This document shows positions 46,358 through 58,602 of a DNA stretch of 64,000 nt, in pieces; within the stretch, counting starts at the first letter, position 1; each line of letters starts with the position of its first letter. The DNA is from Pseudoneurospora amorphoporcata (lineage: Eukaryota > Ascomycota > Sordariomycetes > Sordariales > Sordariaceae), in contig MU859080.1 of the NCBI GenBank assembly GCA_033297205.1, forward strand, positions 71,765 through 135,764, read 5' to 3'. The notes beneath the pieces were generated by a model that saw only the letters and a list, made by a program, of their open reading frames with translations, was not told the origin of the DNA and did no database searches. Position numbers and translations under genes: made by a program.

Positions 46358-48020
46358 GGTGCGAGTTGATAGCTGTTATTGTAGGCTTGTTGGAGTACAG
46401 GCAAGTCACGGGTCTTTGCGGAGACGGAATGCCTCTGCGGTCGTGCGCATGGTCCGAAGTCGGGTTGCCCGCCGTATGTCCGGAGTCCGGCGGACAAGTC
46501 CACCAAAAGTGGAGAATCCGAGATGCGGGCCTGCGCCGGCCTTTCCCGCATCTTGACAACGACCACCTGTGCTGCTCAGTGCTGTCATCAAGCATATTTA
46601 AGTATCAGAACATGGCCTCATTTAACACACCAGGCTGATAGTTCACACCAAACCAACCTCAAAATACCCAATTTCACGTGCTACAATTTGTTATACTTTT
46701 TTTTCCGTCAGCTTCCAACGTCAGCTTTCTTCCGCATTTCCTCGCCAACGTCGATGCTTTGACAGATACTGTGTATAAGAAAGAATCTCGGGGTTCCGAC
46801 GAAACGCGACCGGCTTCTATTGCCCAGGGCATGAACCATTGTTCAGGTGTGAGAGAAGTTCCACCTCGGCAACGATTTTGGTTACCTGTTTTGGGATATG
46901 GCTCGACGGGCCGTCGGTTTCTCTTCAAGCACCTGACCTCGATATCAGTCATGTCCTCTCGTGATACTGCCCTTGTCTCGGCCAGCGCATGTTGTTGAGA
47001 CCCTGATGGGATATCCCGTCACCATTGTGCTTCAGTGTGTGTGACTGGAGAGCTGTGAGCTTTTGCATATGCTGGACTGGTTCTCGAGAGATTCGAACGG
47101 TTTTTGAGAAAGCTCGCCGACTAGCACGGCTGATTAGACGCCCCGACGGGCGCCTCAGAGAGGTCACGAACCTCGAATTAGACCCCAACAAAAAGTCCGG
47201 TTGCTTCATTTTGCAGAAATGCTGTGAGAAAAGTTGCACGCGGACAGGATGGAAGTCTTCGTCATTCCACTTTGTGCGGTGGCAGGAGAGGAAGTGCCCA
47301 AGGATTCTAGGGATCCTGTGGTCTGTGCGACAGCAGCTACAGTGGCTGCAACTACTATCACGCGCCCCGTGGACGATGTTCTGGCTGTGTTCAGCCGCGA
47401 TGCATGGCGGGGTGGCATGGAAGATGAAGCAGCTGCACCTGCAGCGAACCTTCGACAACGCCAAGCATTTCAAACAGCCGGAACATCATGAGTTCCTTCC
47501 CTTCCTCAAGATTGTCCATCATGATCCGTTCTAAAACCCTTTCAAAGGAACCTGAGTAGAAACAAGATTCTAGACTAGACCACATCCTATCACATCTGCC
47601 GATATCATTGTTCCCTTTCCTCCTCTTTAACATCGCAACGTCCCATATCACCTAAAGATCTCTCCACTGTTCTCGGCCTTCCGTTTCGCCATTACCTCAC
47701 TGGTGGGCCATTGCTGGCCCGTTGCTCTCCAGTTGGTGACGTGCAACTGGCCACTTACAGCCGTGTTGCGGACATCTGAACACACCTCTCCGCCGTCTCG
47801 AGACTCATTCTTTAACTCAACTCCGTTAACGGCATCCTGCAACTCATTCACCGGCCAATCTGTTTGATCCGAACCAAGCATACCTCGATTGCTCAGCATC
47901 ACAGCGTGCCTTGCCCTTGCACCTGGCCGCATCCGTTTGCCGACGCGACCCGCTACCTCTATACCACCTTCAACAGCTTAGCCTAGCTGGCTATTAACCA
48001 GACGAGCTCCGACGCGAACC
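46358..48020. promoter_or_regulatory. Divergent region between L2HGDH and the coiled-coil gene
   Basis: The 1.66 kb separates two opposite start codons. A 169-codon plus-strand frame (47025-47534) lacks an ATG start and recognisable motifs. No specific factor site is supported. Confidence 0.45.
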
Positions 48021-49184
48021 ATGGGCTCCGATCCAGACGCTTCTCTTTCTCCCTCTTCGTCAACACCAAACCTCGAGATACCTAAACGTACCAGCATGTC
48101 GTCGTCAATTCGCACCCATTCCCCTCTGGGCCAGAATAGGGAGGCATCCCCCTCGCCGTCCCCCAGGTCAGGCTCTGTTTCCCTCCAGGCCGCAGCTACC
48201 CTCAACGCTGGTCTTCAGCGCAAGGATTCACTACGAGGTTCGTGACTCAACGCCCACCTAACTATGACTCTGACTTCACCCCGCTGACACTTGCTACCTA
48301 TCTAGGCTCCTCCATCAACCCGCTCAACGCATCTCAGGCCCCCAAGATTCCCAGCGCCGGTCGTCGCCAATCACAAGTTCTCATGAACCTCCAGATGAAT
48401 GACCCCTCGATACCAGCTCCTGGCGAAATGATTTCGGACAGCTCCAAGCCATCATCTGTCAGCTCCCCCCAGCCCATCCCAGGCCGCCCACAGCACCACA
48501 GCCGGGCTCCTAGCCTCGGAGAGCTTCACCAGGAGCTAGAGAATGAGCAGGAGTACCAGGTGAACCGTCTGCTCAATGAAATCCGGAGGTTACAATCCCA
48601 ACTTCAGCGCCAGCAGTCATCCGGAGCCATCAGCGACGACAACTCCGGGCGGGACACGCCTAATCACATCTCAACACCACAGATGGGAGGACTTCCTGGA
48701 ACATCGATCCCCAAGTCACCGGGCTACCTTCCCCACCCCCGCGGCTCGTTTGACTTCCCCCGCAGCAGCAACGACCTCAACAAGGCTCGGTCCAGAACGC
48801 CGAGCAGAGGCGCTTCGCCTAGGGTGCGCGCCACATCGATTAGTGCAGACAGTATGGACCAGTGGGCACTGGGTGGAAGGGATGAGAGTGCCTTTTATCA
48901 GGCGGAGACGCAGATGCTTGTGAGAGAGAATCAGATGTTGAGGCATCGCATTCGCGAGTTGGGCAAGTTACCAGCTTCCATCCTTGTAACCTGGAGGATC
49001 ATTGTTGCTAACAGCTGAATGTACAGAGCGTCAACTAGCCGAATCATCAGGAAAGGACGTTGCCATCACTCACGAACCTACTCACGCTTCGGGTCTTCAT
49101 CGATCGACGTCCATTTCAGATGTAGAACGTCCCAAGATGAATGCCCCTTCGCAGTCGCACCAGGAGGAGGCGATTGCTGAGTGA
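48021..49184 (+). CDS. Ser/Pro-rich coiled-coil protein of unknown function, 343 aa
   Basis: Exons 48021-48237, 48306-48962 and 49027-49184. The N-terminal third is Ser/Pro-rich and probably disordered (PSPSPRSGSVSLQ). A conserved-looking block reads QVLMNLQMNDPSIPAPGEMI. A first coiled coil spans about residues 165-195 (LHQELENEQEYQVNRLLNEI, then RRLQSQLQRQQ), and a second near residue 285 continues across intron 2 (LVRENQMLRHRIRELERQLA). Intron 2 has a GC donor (GCAAGT), branch GCTAAC and acceptor TACAG; splicing it restores the heptad pattern, which argues for it. No enzymatic motif. I recognise the architecture as that of uncharacterised ascomycete proteins but cannot name it. Confidence 0.82.
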
Positions 49185-50464
49185 CGAGAAAGTTTCTTAG
49201 CTTTTTGTCACCGGTAAAGCTTTGTCAAAGGAACAATGATTTACGATAACGGCGTTCAAGGGATTATGCCGGGCCTCGCGGATCTCCAAAACTGGCACAG
49301 ATCCTGTTTCATCAGGACTTCAAGAATGTGAACGGAGCCTACGGAGTATCCACAGGAAGGAGGAAGAAACAGCTTGTTATTTTCGGGTACAAGACAGGAC
49401 ATGGTCGGTGGCGTACAGGCGTTCCTGGTGGATAATACCTCCCTCTCGTGTGCAGTTCTTACTACGGGCATTGGTGGTTACCAGTGCTATGAAGGAGGTG
49501 TGAGTTTGAAATGGAATGGAAAGGATGGAGTAGCAAGATCGAATCAAGGATGGGAGGCACATACATGGCATTTCTTAGTATTGGGACATCGCAAACCCGT
49601 AATGTTATTCGTATTATTACTCTCTCTCATCGTGATGCACGTGAAGTGATGAGTAATGACTGAAATGGAACGAGCCTAACCAGCTCGTTGAAAAGGATTT
49701 AAATTACCTTGTCAATACAAATGTTGGGCATAGGTAAGAGCTCAATACCCTTTAGAGTATCAACCCACTTTGAATGACACTAACTTGAAGTAATGGACAA
49801 TAACAGAAATCAAACTAGCTCGTAAGAGAAGGTTGTCCCGTTCACGTCATAGAAGTGAAGATGAAGTCGAGTAAGCATACAATTCCTCTCCACGAGGTTA
49901 AAACTACTTGGTGTAACACCATACATGTAAATCCCCAGCTCGGTTTACTTTTGTTGAAGCTACCGGGTAACAGGATCCGCTGCCCGAACAATTTGTAGCT
50001 GTAGCCGCCTCCATCAACCAAGACCAACCCCAATAATTCTCATTACTTTTCAAGCTTTCGCCGTTCGTCACCGTGTTGATAGCTCATAATCATCTCAGAA
50101 AACAGCAAGCGAACGCTTTTCCACTGTGCCCACGACCCACGTCCCATGTTCGTTCGCTCGTTCGTTACTATAACGAGGTGCCTATGTTCATGTTCATGTT
50201 CACCCCAAACGGGTCAAGGTTGAATAGTTGTGCCGAAAACGCGTCGTTTCCTTTCGTTGCATCATCAAACCCATAAGAAACGCCAGAAATAATCAAGCAA
50301 GGTACGTCGTATGTTTCGTGGATGACATGATGCCCTGAAATCATCAACATCAAGAGGTGAGGATCGTCCATCCCAGTGTGCCATTGCTCCGGTGTTGTTT
50401 GAGCCCGGTGAGTCAAGTGAGCCCAATATTCCCAGTGTGACACCGACAGTCACACAGACAAAAC
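49185..50464. other. Convergent 3' region, coiled-coil gene and DUF2415 gene
   Basis: 1.3 kb between facing stop codons, longer than needed for 3' UTRs. Only short ORFs are present; I see nothing else. Confidence 0.5.
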
Positions 50465-53285
50465 CTAACGATACTCCAAACTAGGAAACAGACTCCTTTG
50501 TAGCATATTCACATGGAACTCGTAAATCCCATCTTCGGCGCCGACGAACCTAAATCACCCCAAGACGGTTAGCATTGTACAGCACAGACAGACCCCAACC
50601 CCAACCTCAGCAAAAAGAACAAGGTAAAAAAGAAACTTACAAAACCCTCCCCTCCTCACTCCAACACAACCCCGCCGTATCATGCGGATCCGGCTCCCGC
50701 CTACTCATATACAGCGCCCCAAACGCTCTTCGGGTGGGGTGATCATCCCACTCGCGCAGCAAAGCATGGCCGCCGCCGCCGCGAAGCCTGCGGACGGAGC
50801 CGTCGAGCTCGGGAAGCGCCCTGCTGAAGCTGTCGTAGGGGATTGTTTCCTCGAGGTGGAGGGTGTAGTAGAGCTGTTGCAGATTGGCGGTGGCATTGAG
50901 ATTGCTGGTTGTGTTTGTGTTTGTGTTTGTGTTTGTGTTGGTGTTGGATGTGTTGCTTGTGGCGACGTTTCTGCTGGTGAGAGATAATAAGCTTGGGTTC
51001 GCCATAATGCGCGAGGAGAGGTTGAGGGCTCGTCTCTCTGCTGCTGTATCTGATGCAGTCTGGGCTTGGTTGTTGCTGTTGTTGGTCGTGGTACCGCTGA
51101 TGCCACCGGCGGTCCGGGTATGTGGGTGGACTCGGTCTCCTCGCTCTCCTGCTCCTAACCTAGGAATGGAACTGATGATGCGAAGATGATCGGCGGCGGT
51201 AGCTTCGTCAGCTGCATCCCGTAATGCTTGTATGTTTGCTCGCATCTGCATGTTCCGGTCGGTACGAGTACTATCACCAACGGTTGCACCTGCGCCGGTG
51301 CTGGCGGATGTCCGTAGCGATGTAGCTGCGCGACGAGGGACCCCGCTGACGACGTCTGCGTACTCACGGTAGGTAGATAGGTTCCTCGTGTCGCGAGCGG
51401 TCCTCAAGCCACCACTTCCACGCTCACGGGAGGACTGCTCGCTACTCCCAGGAGATCGCTGTGTGTCTCCTGCTCCTGCTCCTCCACCTGAGCGGGTTGA
51501 TGGATCATCACGCCAGATCAAAGTATTAACTGATCTTCTTCCGGTCGCGGTTGCTCCTCCTTCTCCTCCTCCACCTGAGGTAGCGGCATCTCGTTCTCTA
51601 CGTTCTGCCCGCATCGCGTCAAGTATCTCCAGTTCATGAGGGGCAAACGAATCTGACTCTAGCGGATCCCAATGCTCTCTATTTGAGCGATGTTGTCTAC
51701 CGGCAGCTTCGAGGGCGTCTAAGATGCGAGGCGTTGATGATGCGGATGCCAGGGCCTCATTGTCATCACTGCGAGCTGCTGCGAGAAGGAGGAGGCGGGG
51801 GTCGATAGCGCTTCTATGGGATATCATGACGTGGTCGTAGTCGTCTCGTTTGTCCAGGTCCAGAATTTGCCGTGAGATAAACCCGGTTCGGAGGTCGGCA
51901 ACGCCAACATGGCCGCGGTCTTCAGTCCATGCCAGAAGGTCCGTGGACCCAGGGGAAAAGGCCATGTCACGGATGGCACCCAGCTCAGCATGTGGCCTTG
52001 ACGAACCGAATGTTGTTATGAGTGGATCTAATCCAGAGACAGAGAAGGCTGCGACATCGAAGACAGATATGATTCCATATTGAGTCCCGACAGCGAGATA
52101 AGTCCCTGTACTGGAGAAGCATGCCGCAAAACTCCCCCTGGATGGGTGTTAGAATACCTCACGAACATGGGAAAATACGAATAGGAGGTGGTGTACAAAC
52201 CTGTTTTCAGACCGATCATCTTTGTTTTGGCTTTTCAAAGGAATTTTACGCAACAGGACCCATTTGTGTGTTCGGTGCAGACGGTAACTATTCGTCCACG
52301 GTTCATCCTTCTCGACCCTCTCGTGTACGTATAGGTAGGGGTCGTCACTTATGGCGATGAGGAGCCGGCCGTCCGGGGAGATGACAGCACGGTTGACACA
52401 GTCTGGGTATGTGATCTCATCCAAGGCCTCCTCTTCCCATAAACTGACACAAGCAACGGAGTTGTCGTTATTTGCAAGAACGGCAATTGGTTCGTTGTAT
52501 GCGCCTGCCACAGCCGGTACCAAGGTCGGTGGAAACCACAGAGTGATGCAGTTCACCCGCTGTTTGCCAAACTTTTTGCTTGTGACAGACAGGTTCTTGT
52601 TATCGTTGTTCGCATAGCCTTGTGCAGCAGTTATGATATGGGCTCGAGCTAGCGCCCGTGCAACCGCTATCGAGTCCTCATCGTCCAAGTCATGGCTGAG
52701 TTCGTCCAGTAGCTCCTGACCAGGAACCTGGTCGTCCGAATCCGCGTTGACCTGCGCATTGGCGTCGTTTTGAGGGCTTCTTTCGCGGACATGTATCGCC
52801 GTAAACTCGCCCGTCTCGCCACCACAGCAGATCCACCCATTCCGCGCAACCAGACACCTAGGCTGGAAAGGAAGGCGCTTGATGGTTTCGATCTCTTGGG
52901 TCGTGGTGTTGAGTCTCTGGACTTCGGTGCTGTCCCGTCCTCCGGGAAAATAGACTAGGTCATTGTTCTCGATGCCCACCATGGAACGCAACTGCCAGTG
53001 ACTACAAAGATGATGTTAGCTGCCGGGTGCCACATTGACGTGTCGTCATGGAGATGAGCCCAGGACGTACCTAGGATGGACACTGGTGCGATAGCGGCGT
53101 CGAGGCTTGGGCAGGATCAAGTGTTCGGTCGCATGGTAACTAACAGCGTGGCGGTCTTCAGTCAGCAACAGAACATGCCAGGTTTGAAAGTGATGGCAAT
53201 TCCCGGGGATGGTGGTTGGGGGGCACCGGGTGCAACTCGCGGAATTGAGTTCGGCATCAGCTTACACATCGTCCTTGACAATCAT
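50465..53285 (-). CDS. DUF2415 / WD40-like protein, 823 aa
   Basis: Five exons (53285-53266, 53139-53071, 53001-52201, 52137-50641, 50549-50465). The N-terminus, MIVKDDVYHATEHLILPKPR then SVHPSHWQLRSMVG, appears only after splicing two short exons. Blade-like repeats follow (LVYFPGGRDSTEVQRLN, NRAVISPDGRLLIAISDD, FAACFSSTGTYLAVGTQYG). DUF2415-type strands come next (LGAIRDMAFSPGSTDLLAWT with DRGHVGVADLRTG). A 300-residue disordered insert with Ser, Arg and an Asn-Thr repeat precedes the last blade, CWSEEGRVLFVGAEDGIYEF, which again spans an intron. The fold suggests a scaffold beta-propeller. Cellular role unknown to me. Exon 1 has the perfect donor GTAAGC. Confidence 0.85.
50909..50946. repeat. 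TTTGTG hexamer microsatellite encoding Asn-Thr repeats
   Basis: About six hexamer units within the DUF2415 gene. On the coding strand they read alternating Asn and Thr, so length changes of one unit keep the frame. Confidence 0.85.
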
Positions 53286-55046
53286 TGTGTGAAAGTCTTG
53301 GCGGGTTTGTTCTGACCGGGCAATTCCAGATCGGGTTGCGATGACCATGCACAATTCCGCAGCTGTTGGTGACTATGGGTTCGTCGTCGAGAGAGGCGAT
53401 GTCAAAGGAGGGGGAAGCAACTGGAAGGATCGCGTGGAAACTCGAATGGGAGGTGTCGTCGGATTGCGAAATGCCGGGGTATCTTGGTATCTTGGTCTAG
53501 ATTGGGGACAATGAGAGAGAGGCACGTTGATGTGCCGAGGTTGAATTACAATGCACGATGGTTGAAAGCTGATGAGTTTTAGAATTAGAAAGTCAATGTT
53601 AGTTGTCTAGGAGAACGATAGGAGATGCCCGTCCGACCGGTTCGTCATTGCTTTCTGTTGTCGCAAACCCGCGTCAAAGTCCCTTTCCATTACCTTTAGC
53701 AATTGAGGTCGCCACCCACTTAGACAGCACTTGGGCACTGTTGTCATCCCGTTGGTCAAAGGGAAAAGACAAGGCTAAACTCGTGCGGAGTCTTTCTGCC
53801 GTGCAATTGGAGAATTTCAATAAAAAAAGCCAAACTGTTGGAAAGAGTCTTTTGGTTTGGATTTAATAAAAAGTAGAGGTAGTGTAAGCTCAAAGAAAAA
53901 GAGTTAACCTAGGCTGTAAGTTATGGTACCTCAACCTTCCAAAACCGGGGTCCTCCACTCTCCAAGTACCTCCATGGCCAGCCAAGTACATCATCGGATA
54001 CATACTAGTGGAAGTTTGACTGTTCGATCCAAAGATGCGCGCAACGATCGAGGTGATTTGGCGCACAATGAGCATCCTCAGAAACTGACAATATTTATAA
54101 CATGGAGTCCTATCGCCAACGTTGGGGTGAAGACTCAAGATATACATGCCTCTACTAAGGTACCCTCTCCAGTTTGTTGTTTAATACCTCTCAAAGTAGC
54201 GCAATACGTAACCGTGGTAACAGACCGATTTAAAGCAGCGCATCCACTCCCCCGATGCCGTCACAGGCCATCGTTACGCATACCCGCCCGAGCCCGCCTT
54301 CCCCTCCCCTCACCCATTCAGGCCATTTTCATTATCAAACCGCAGCCGGCCACTGAAAAAAAAAAAATTCCAGGCTGAGCCGGACCCCAGGCTGTCCGGA
54401 CAGGGATCGGTTGCTCTCTGTGTAACAGGTAGAAAACACCAAGGGTCCCACGGTGCATGGATGGCAAAGTGGAGTCACGTGCAGTCGCAAAGGCCAAAGA
54501 CGGGAATGGATGTTTTGGATTTCGAGGATGGTCGTCGAGGGCCGCTCGGAGTTCTCGGTGTGGACGGAGGAAACAGGTCGAAGGAGGAAGAGTTCACTTC
54601 CCAGACCTTCTCCCCGCCTTCGCCCGCCAATGCCCGCCCCAGCGAAACATGGCGACAATTGACGGGGTGGCCCGTGCGGAGCTTGCTCGGCGCCCCACTT
54701 GCCGTGCATGCGGCTGCTCTCAGTGGGTGGGAAGTGACCGCCCCGCGGTGCCACTGGAGGTCCCGCTGCAGTCGTTGATCCAGTCACTGAGCCGTGTGAG
54801 CGTTGAGAGCAGCCGAGCAAAATTTCCAACGCCTTCGATGACCGGGTTGTGAATTTTTTCCCTCGCAGTACAAAAGAGCTTGACCAGCTCCTCGTCGGCC
54901 TCCGCTCTCCGTTCACGAATCCTCATTCATAACCACCCTCTCCTCCTCCACCATCACCTTTCTCCCGTCTGCTTTCTGTTGATTTCCGGCCCTGTTTGTT
55001 TTTCCAAGGGGTTATTCTTCGTTTTTAATTTAGAGTCATATACAAG
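53286..55046. promoter_or_regulatory. Divergent region between the DUF2415 gene and SSC1
   Basis: 1.76 kb holding both promoters. An A run lies at 54354-54367. I looked for clear heat-shock elements near SSC1 and found no convincing triple array. Confidence 0.45.
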
Positions 55047-55806
55047 ATGATGTCCACAAGGCTCACCAGGGCTGTAAGTATATACCGAGCTTGCACTCTG
55101 CACTTTCGCTTTGCTGCTTCCACTTTCCCCTCACTTCGAGTCGCGATAATGGCGCGTTCCACATTGACGTGAACAACAATGGCTGACACATCCCCCTCTC
55201 ACCATAGCTGCCCAAGGCCTCCATTACTACCCGCGCCGCGGGCATGCTCAGGAAGCCCATGACCCCCGCCTTCGCGCGCTTCGAGTCAACTGGAACAGAC
55301 GGAAAGGTCACTGGTGCCGTCATTGGTATCGATCTTGGTATGTAGCATCACTACTACAGGTATCTACTCAAACAACCATGGCTAACTCAAGACTCCCCAC
55401 AGGTACCACCAACTCCGCCGTTGCGATCATGGAGGGCAAGGTCCCCCGCATCATTGAGAACTCGGAGGGTGCCCGTACCACCCCCTCCGTCGTCGCCTTC
55501 GCCGAGGATGGTGAGCGCCTTGTTGGTGTTGCCGCCAAGCGTCAGGCCGTCGTCAACCCCGAGAACACCCTCTTCGCCACCAAGCGTCTCATCGGTCGCA
55601 AGTTCACCGACGCCGAGGTCCAGCGCGATATCAAGGAGGTTCCCTACAAGATCGTCCAGCACTCCAACGGTGATGCCTGGGTTGAGGCCCGTGGCCAGAA
55701 GTACTCTCCTTCCCAGGTTGGTGGCTTCGTCCTCAACAAGATGAAGGAGACCGCCGAGGCTTTCCTCAGCAAGCCCGTCAAGAACGCCGTCGTTACCGTC
55801 CCCGCT

Positions 55807-55844
<38 letters not shown>

Positions 55845-57255
55845 TGGTCAGATTGCCGGTCTCAACGTCCTCCGTGTCGTTAACGAGCCCACTGCCGCCG
55901 CTCTTGCCTACGGTCTCGAGAAGGAGCAGGACCGCATTGTCGCCGTCTACGATCTTGGTGGTGGTACCTTCGATATCTCCGTCCTCGAGATCCAGAACGG
56001 TGTCTTCGAGGTCAAGTCCACCAACGGTGATACCCATCTCGGTGGCGAGGATTTCGATATCCACCTCGTCCGCCACCTCGTCCAGCAGTTCAAGAAGGAA
56101 TCCGGCATCGACCTCTCCGGTGACCGCATGGCCATCCAGCGTATCCGTGAGGCCGCCGAGAAGGCCAAGATCGAGCTTTCTTCTTCCCTCCAGACCGACA
56201 TCAACCTTCCCTTCATCACTGCCGACTCCTCCGGCCCTAAGCACATTAACCAGAAGCTCACCCGTGCTCAGCTCGAGTCCATGGTTGATCCTCTCATCCA
56301 GCGCACCATTGAGCCCGTCCGCAAGGCCCTGAAGGATGCCAACCTCGCCGCCAAGGACATCCAGGAGGTCATTCTCGTCGGTGGTATGACTCGCATGCCC
56401 AAGGTTGCCGAGTCCGTCAAGTCCATCTTCGGCCGTGACCCCGCCAAGTCCGTCAACCCCGATGAGGCTGTCGCCATCGGTGCTGCCATCCAGGGTGCCG
56501 TCCTCTCCGGTGAGGTCAAGGACCTTCTCCTCCTCGATGTCACTCCCCTCTCCCTTGGTATCGAGACCCTTGGCGGTGTCTTCACTCGTCTGATCAACCG
56601 CAACACCACCATCCCCACCAAGAAGTCCCAGGTCTTCTCCACCGCCGCCGACTTCCAGACCGCCGTCGAGATCAAGGTCTTCCAGGGTGAGCGTGAGCTC
56701 GTCAAGGACAACAAGATGCTCGGCAACTTCCAGCTTGTCGGTATCCCCCCTGCCCACCGTGGTGTGCCCCAGATCGAGGTCACCTTTGACATTGACGCCG
56801 ATTCCATCGTCCACGTCCACGCCAAGGACAAGTCCACCAACAAGGACCAGTCCATCACCATTGCCTCCGGCTCCGGTCTCTCCGAGTCTGAGATCCAGCA
56901 GATGGTCGAGGACTCCGAGAAGTACGCCGAGCAGGACAAGGAGCGCAAGGCTGCCATCGAGGCCGCCAACAAGGCCGATGGTGTCCTTAACGACACCGAG
57001 AAGGCTCTCAACGAGTACGCTGACCGCCTCGACAAGACCGAGGCTGATGCCATCCGTGAGAAGATCACCAACCTCCGCGAGTTCATCGCCAAGAGCCAGT
57101 CTGGCGAGCAGACCATCTCCGCCGATGCCCTCAAGGAGAAGATCGACGACCTCCAGGTTGCCAGCTTGAACCTCTTTGACAAGATGCACAAGGCCCGTGC
57201 TGAGTCTGGCGAGCAGCAGCAGCAGCAGAACACTGAGGGCGAGAAGAAGGAGTAA
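55047..57255 (+). CDS. ssc1: Mitochondrial Hsp70 (SSC1)
   Basis: Exons 55047-55073, 55208-55337 and 55403-57255 encode 669 residues. SSC1 is the matrix chaperone and import motor on TIM44. The presequence MMSTRLTRALPKASITTRAA is basic and Ser/Thr-rich. The nucleotide-binding domain opens with VIGIDLGTTNSAVAIMEG, split by intron 2 after GIDLG. It also contains VYDLGGGTFDISVLEIQ and VILVGGMTRMPKVAESVKSI, the three Hsp70 signatures. The linker DLLLLDVTPLSLGIETLGGV leads to the substrate domain, and the C-terminus is Gln-rich (GEQQQQQNTEGEKKE). Codon use is strongly biased to C-ending codons, as in highly expressed fungal genes; a 600-codon antisense frame results from that bias. Introns are 134 and 65 nt. 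An in-frame ATG in intron 2 is not the start. Confidence 0.97.
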
Positions 57256-58602
57256 ATCTGAAGCTCAACAAGTTTTAGGTTTTCCTTTTCATCGTTTTCT
57301 CACTATACCCACATACTTCTTTCTCCCCGGTGTCTAAGTAAAGCTTGGTTGGAGCGGAATGATCTCCACTGTGTATTTCTCCCTTGTACTGATATGTCAT
57401 GTTTCTCTTTTGAGGTCTATCATGCTGGATCCTGTGTTTAATACCGCAGAGGGCGGAAGGCGTTATTGAGCATCAAAACTTCCTGCGTTTTCTGGGGTTA
57501 CAAATAAAAATCTTCATCTATTTTCATGATATCTTTTCCATCCTATACAATGATGTGATGAGATGCGAAATGGGTTGGTTTTTTGCATGGGGCGTGGGGA
57601 AGGACAAGCAGCAGGTGCTGGAAAATCGGTGGGAGTCAGGGTGCGCGTATGTATATATCATGTTCATTGTACACGATGCACCACACACAACGGACAACGA
57701 AGTTCGACATAATCACTATCTCCCCTCATGATTGAAATGAAATTTGAATAGAAAAGCGTTTACAAAACATACTCGGTTCACCCCTATCGTCTCTTCTGAT
57801 TTGCGTGCTTATGTTGTGATAGTAAACTGCTGATTGTCTACCCAAGACATCTACCGCTTCCACTCGCTCGATTGATTTATACTCAAGCCAATCCTGACAC
57901 TGGATCGAACCAGAAGATTGGTCGAAACGAGTTATACCCGGCGCTACAACTGTTTGAGCAGAAACAAATCCAGTCAGTCGAAGCGGTATGCGGATAGAAA
58001 GACAACCGCCCGAGCCGCTATCGGAGCTACGCAATTGAATGGAGTAATCATCAACACAAGCCACGGCCCAAATTAACCCTCAAGCGGCAACTGAGCTTAA
58101 ATCCAGGTGAAATACACAAACCCCCAAGGGAAGAAACAAGCTCAAAACATTAAAACAAGTATTCTGTGCTAAAGCTTCGGCCAGACGGCCCAAAGGAACT
58201 CACAACGGAGCTCGCATGCAGAGGAGGGAAACGAATGTTCTAGGCGAGTAAACAAACCCAGTACACGGAAAGGAAAATCGTGGTGATGTGTGGGACATGA
58301 GAATATCGACTAGTATTATGTACGTCATGCCAACAACCAGAACCGATAGCATGTCGCCGGGTGGACGATAAGGTTGGTAAACAAAAGCTGGCTCACATGT
58401 TCTCCGCACGTCAGTCATAGCGGCTTGAGAGATACCGAACAAGAGATCACGGTGCCCAGAATGTGATCCAGAGCACAGAATGTCATTCAGGGCACAAAAA
58501 GACCAAGTCTTTCACCGAGAGAACCATCATTATATTTTTAACCAGCCAAGCAAGTAACATCTCTTCACATATACACGCTACAACCCCTTCCACTGTATAC
58601 AT
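57256..58602. other. Convergent 3' region between SSC1 and SRP68
   Basis: 1.35 kb between facing stop codons. T-rich 3' UTR-like sequence follows SSC1. Two short minus-strand ORFs of 112 and 80 codons lack features. Confidence 0.55.

Noticed and set aside
47025..47534. 169-codon plus-strand frame with Cys and basic residues
   Set aside because: No ATG at its beginning, no recognisable domain, and it lies in a divergent promoter.
55378..55402. In-frame ATG just before the third SSC1 exon as an alternative start
   Set aside because: It lies in intron 2. The conserved GIDLGTTNS motif and presequence require the upstream exons.
55387..57189. 600-codon minus-strand ORF opposite SSC1
   Set aside because: Antisense frames of Hsp70 genes stay open because of strong C-ending codon bias. 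The translation is repetitive in Leu, Gly, Asp and Val and has no domain.
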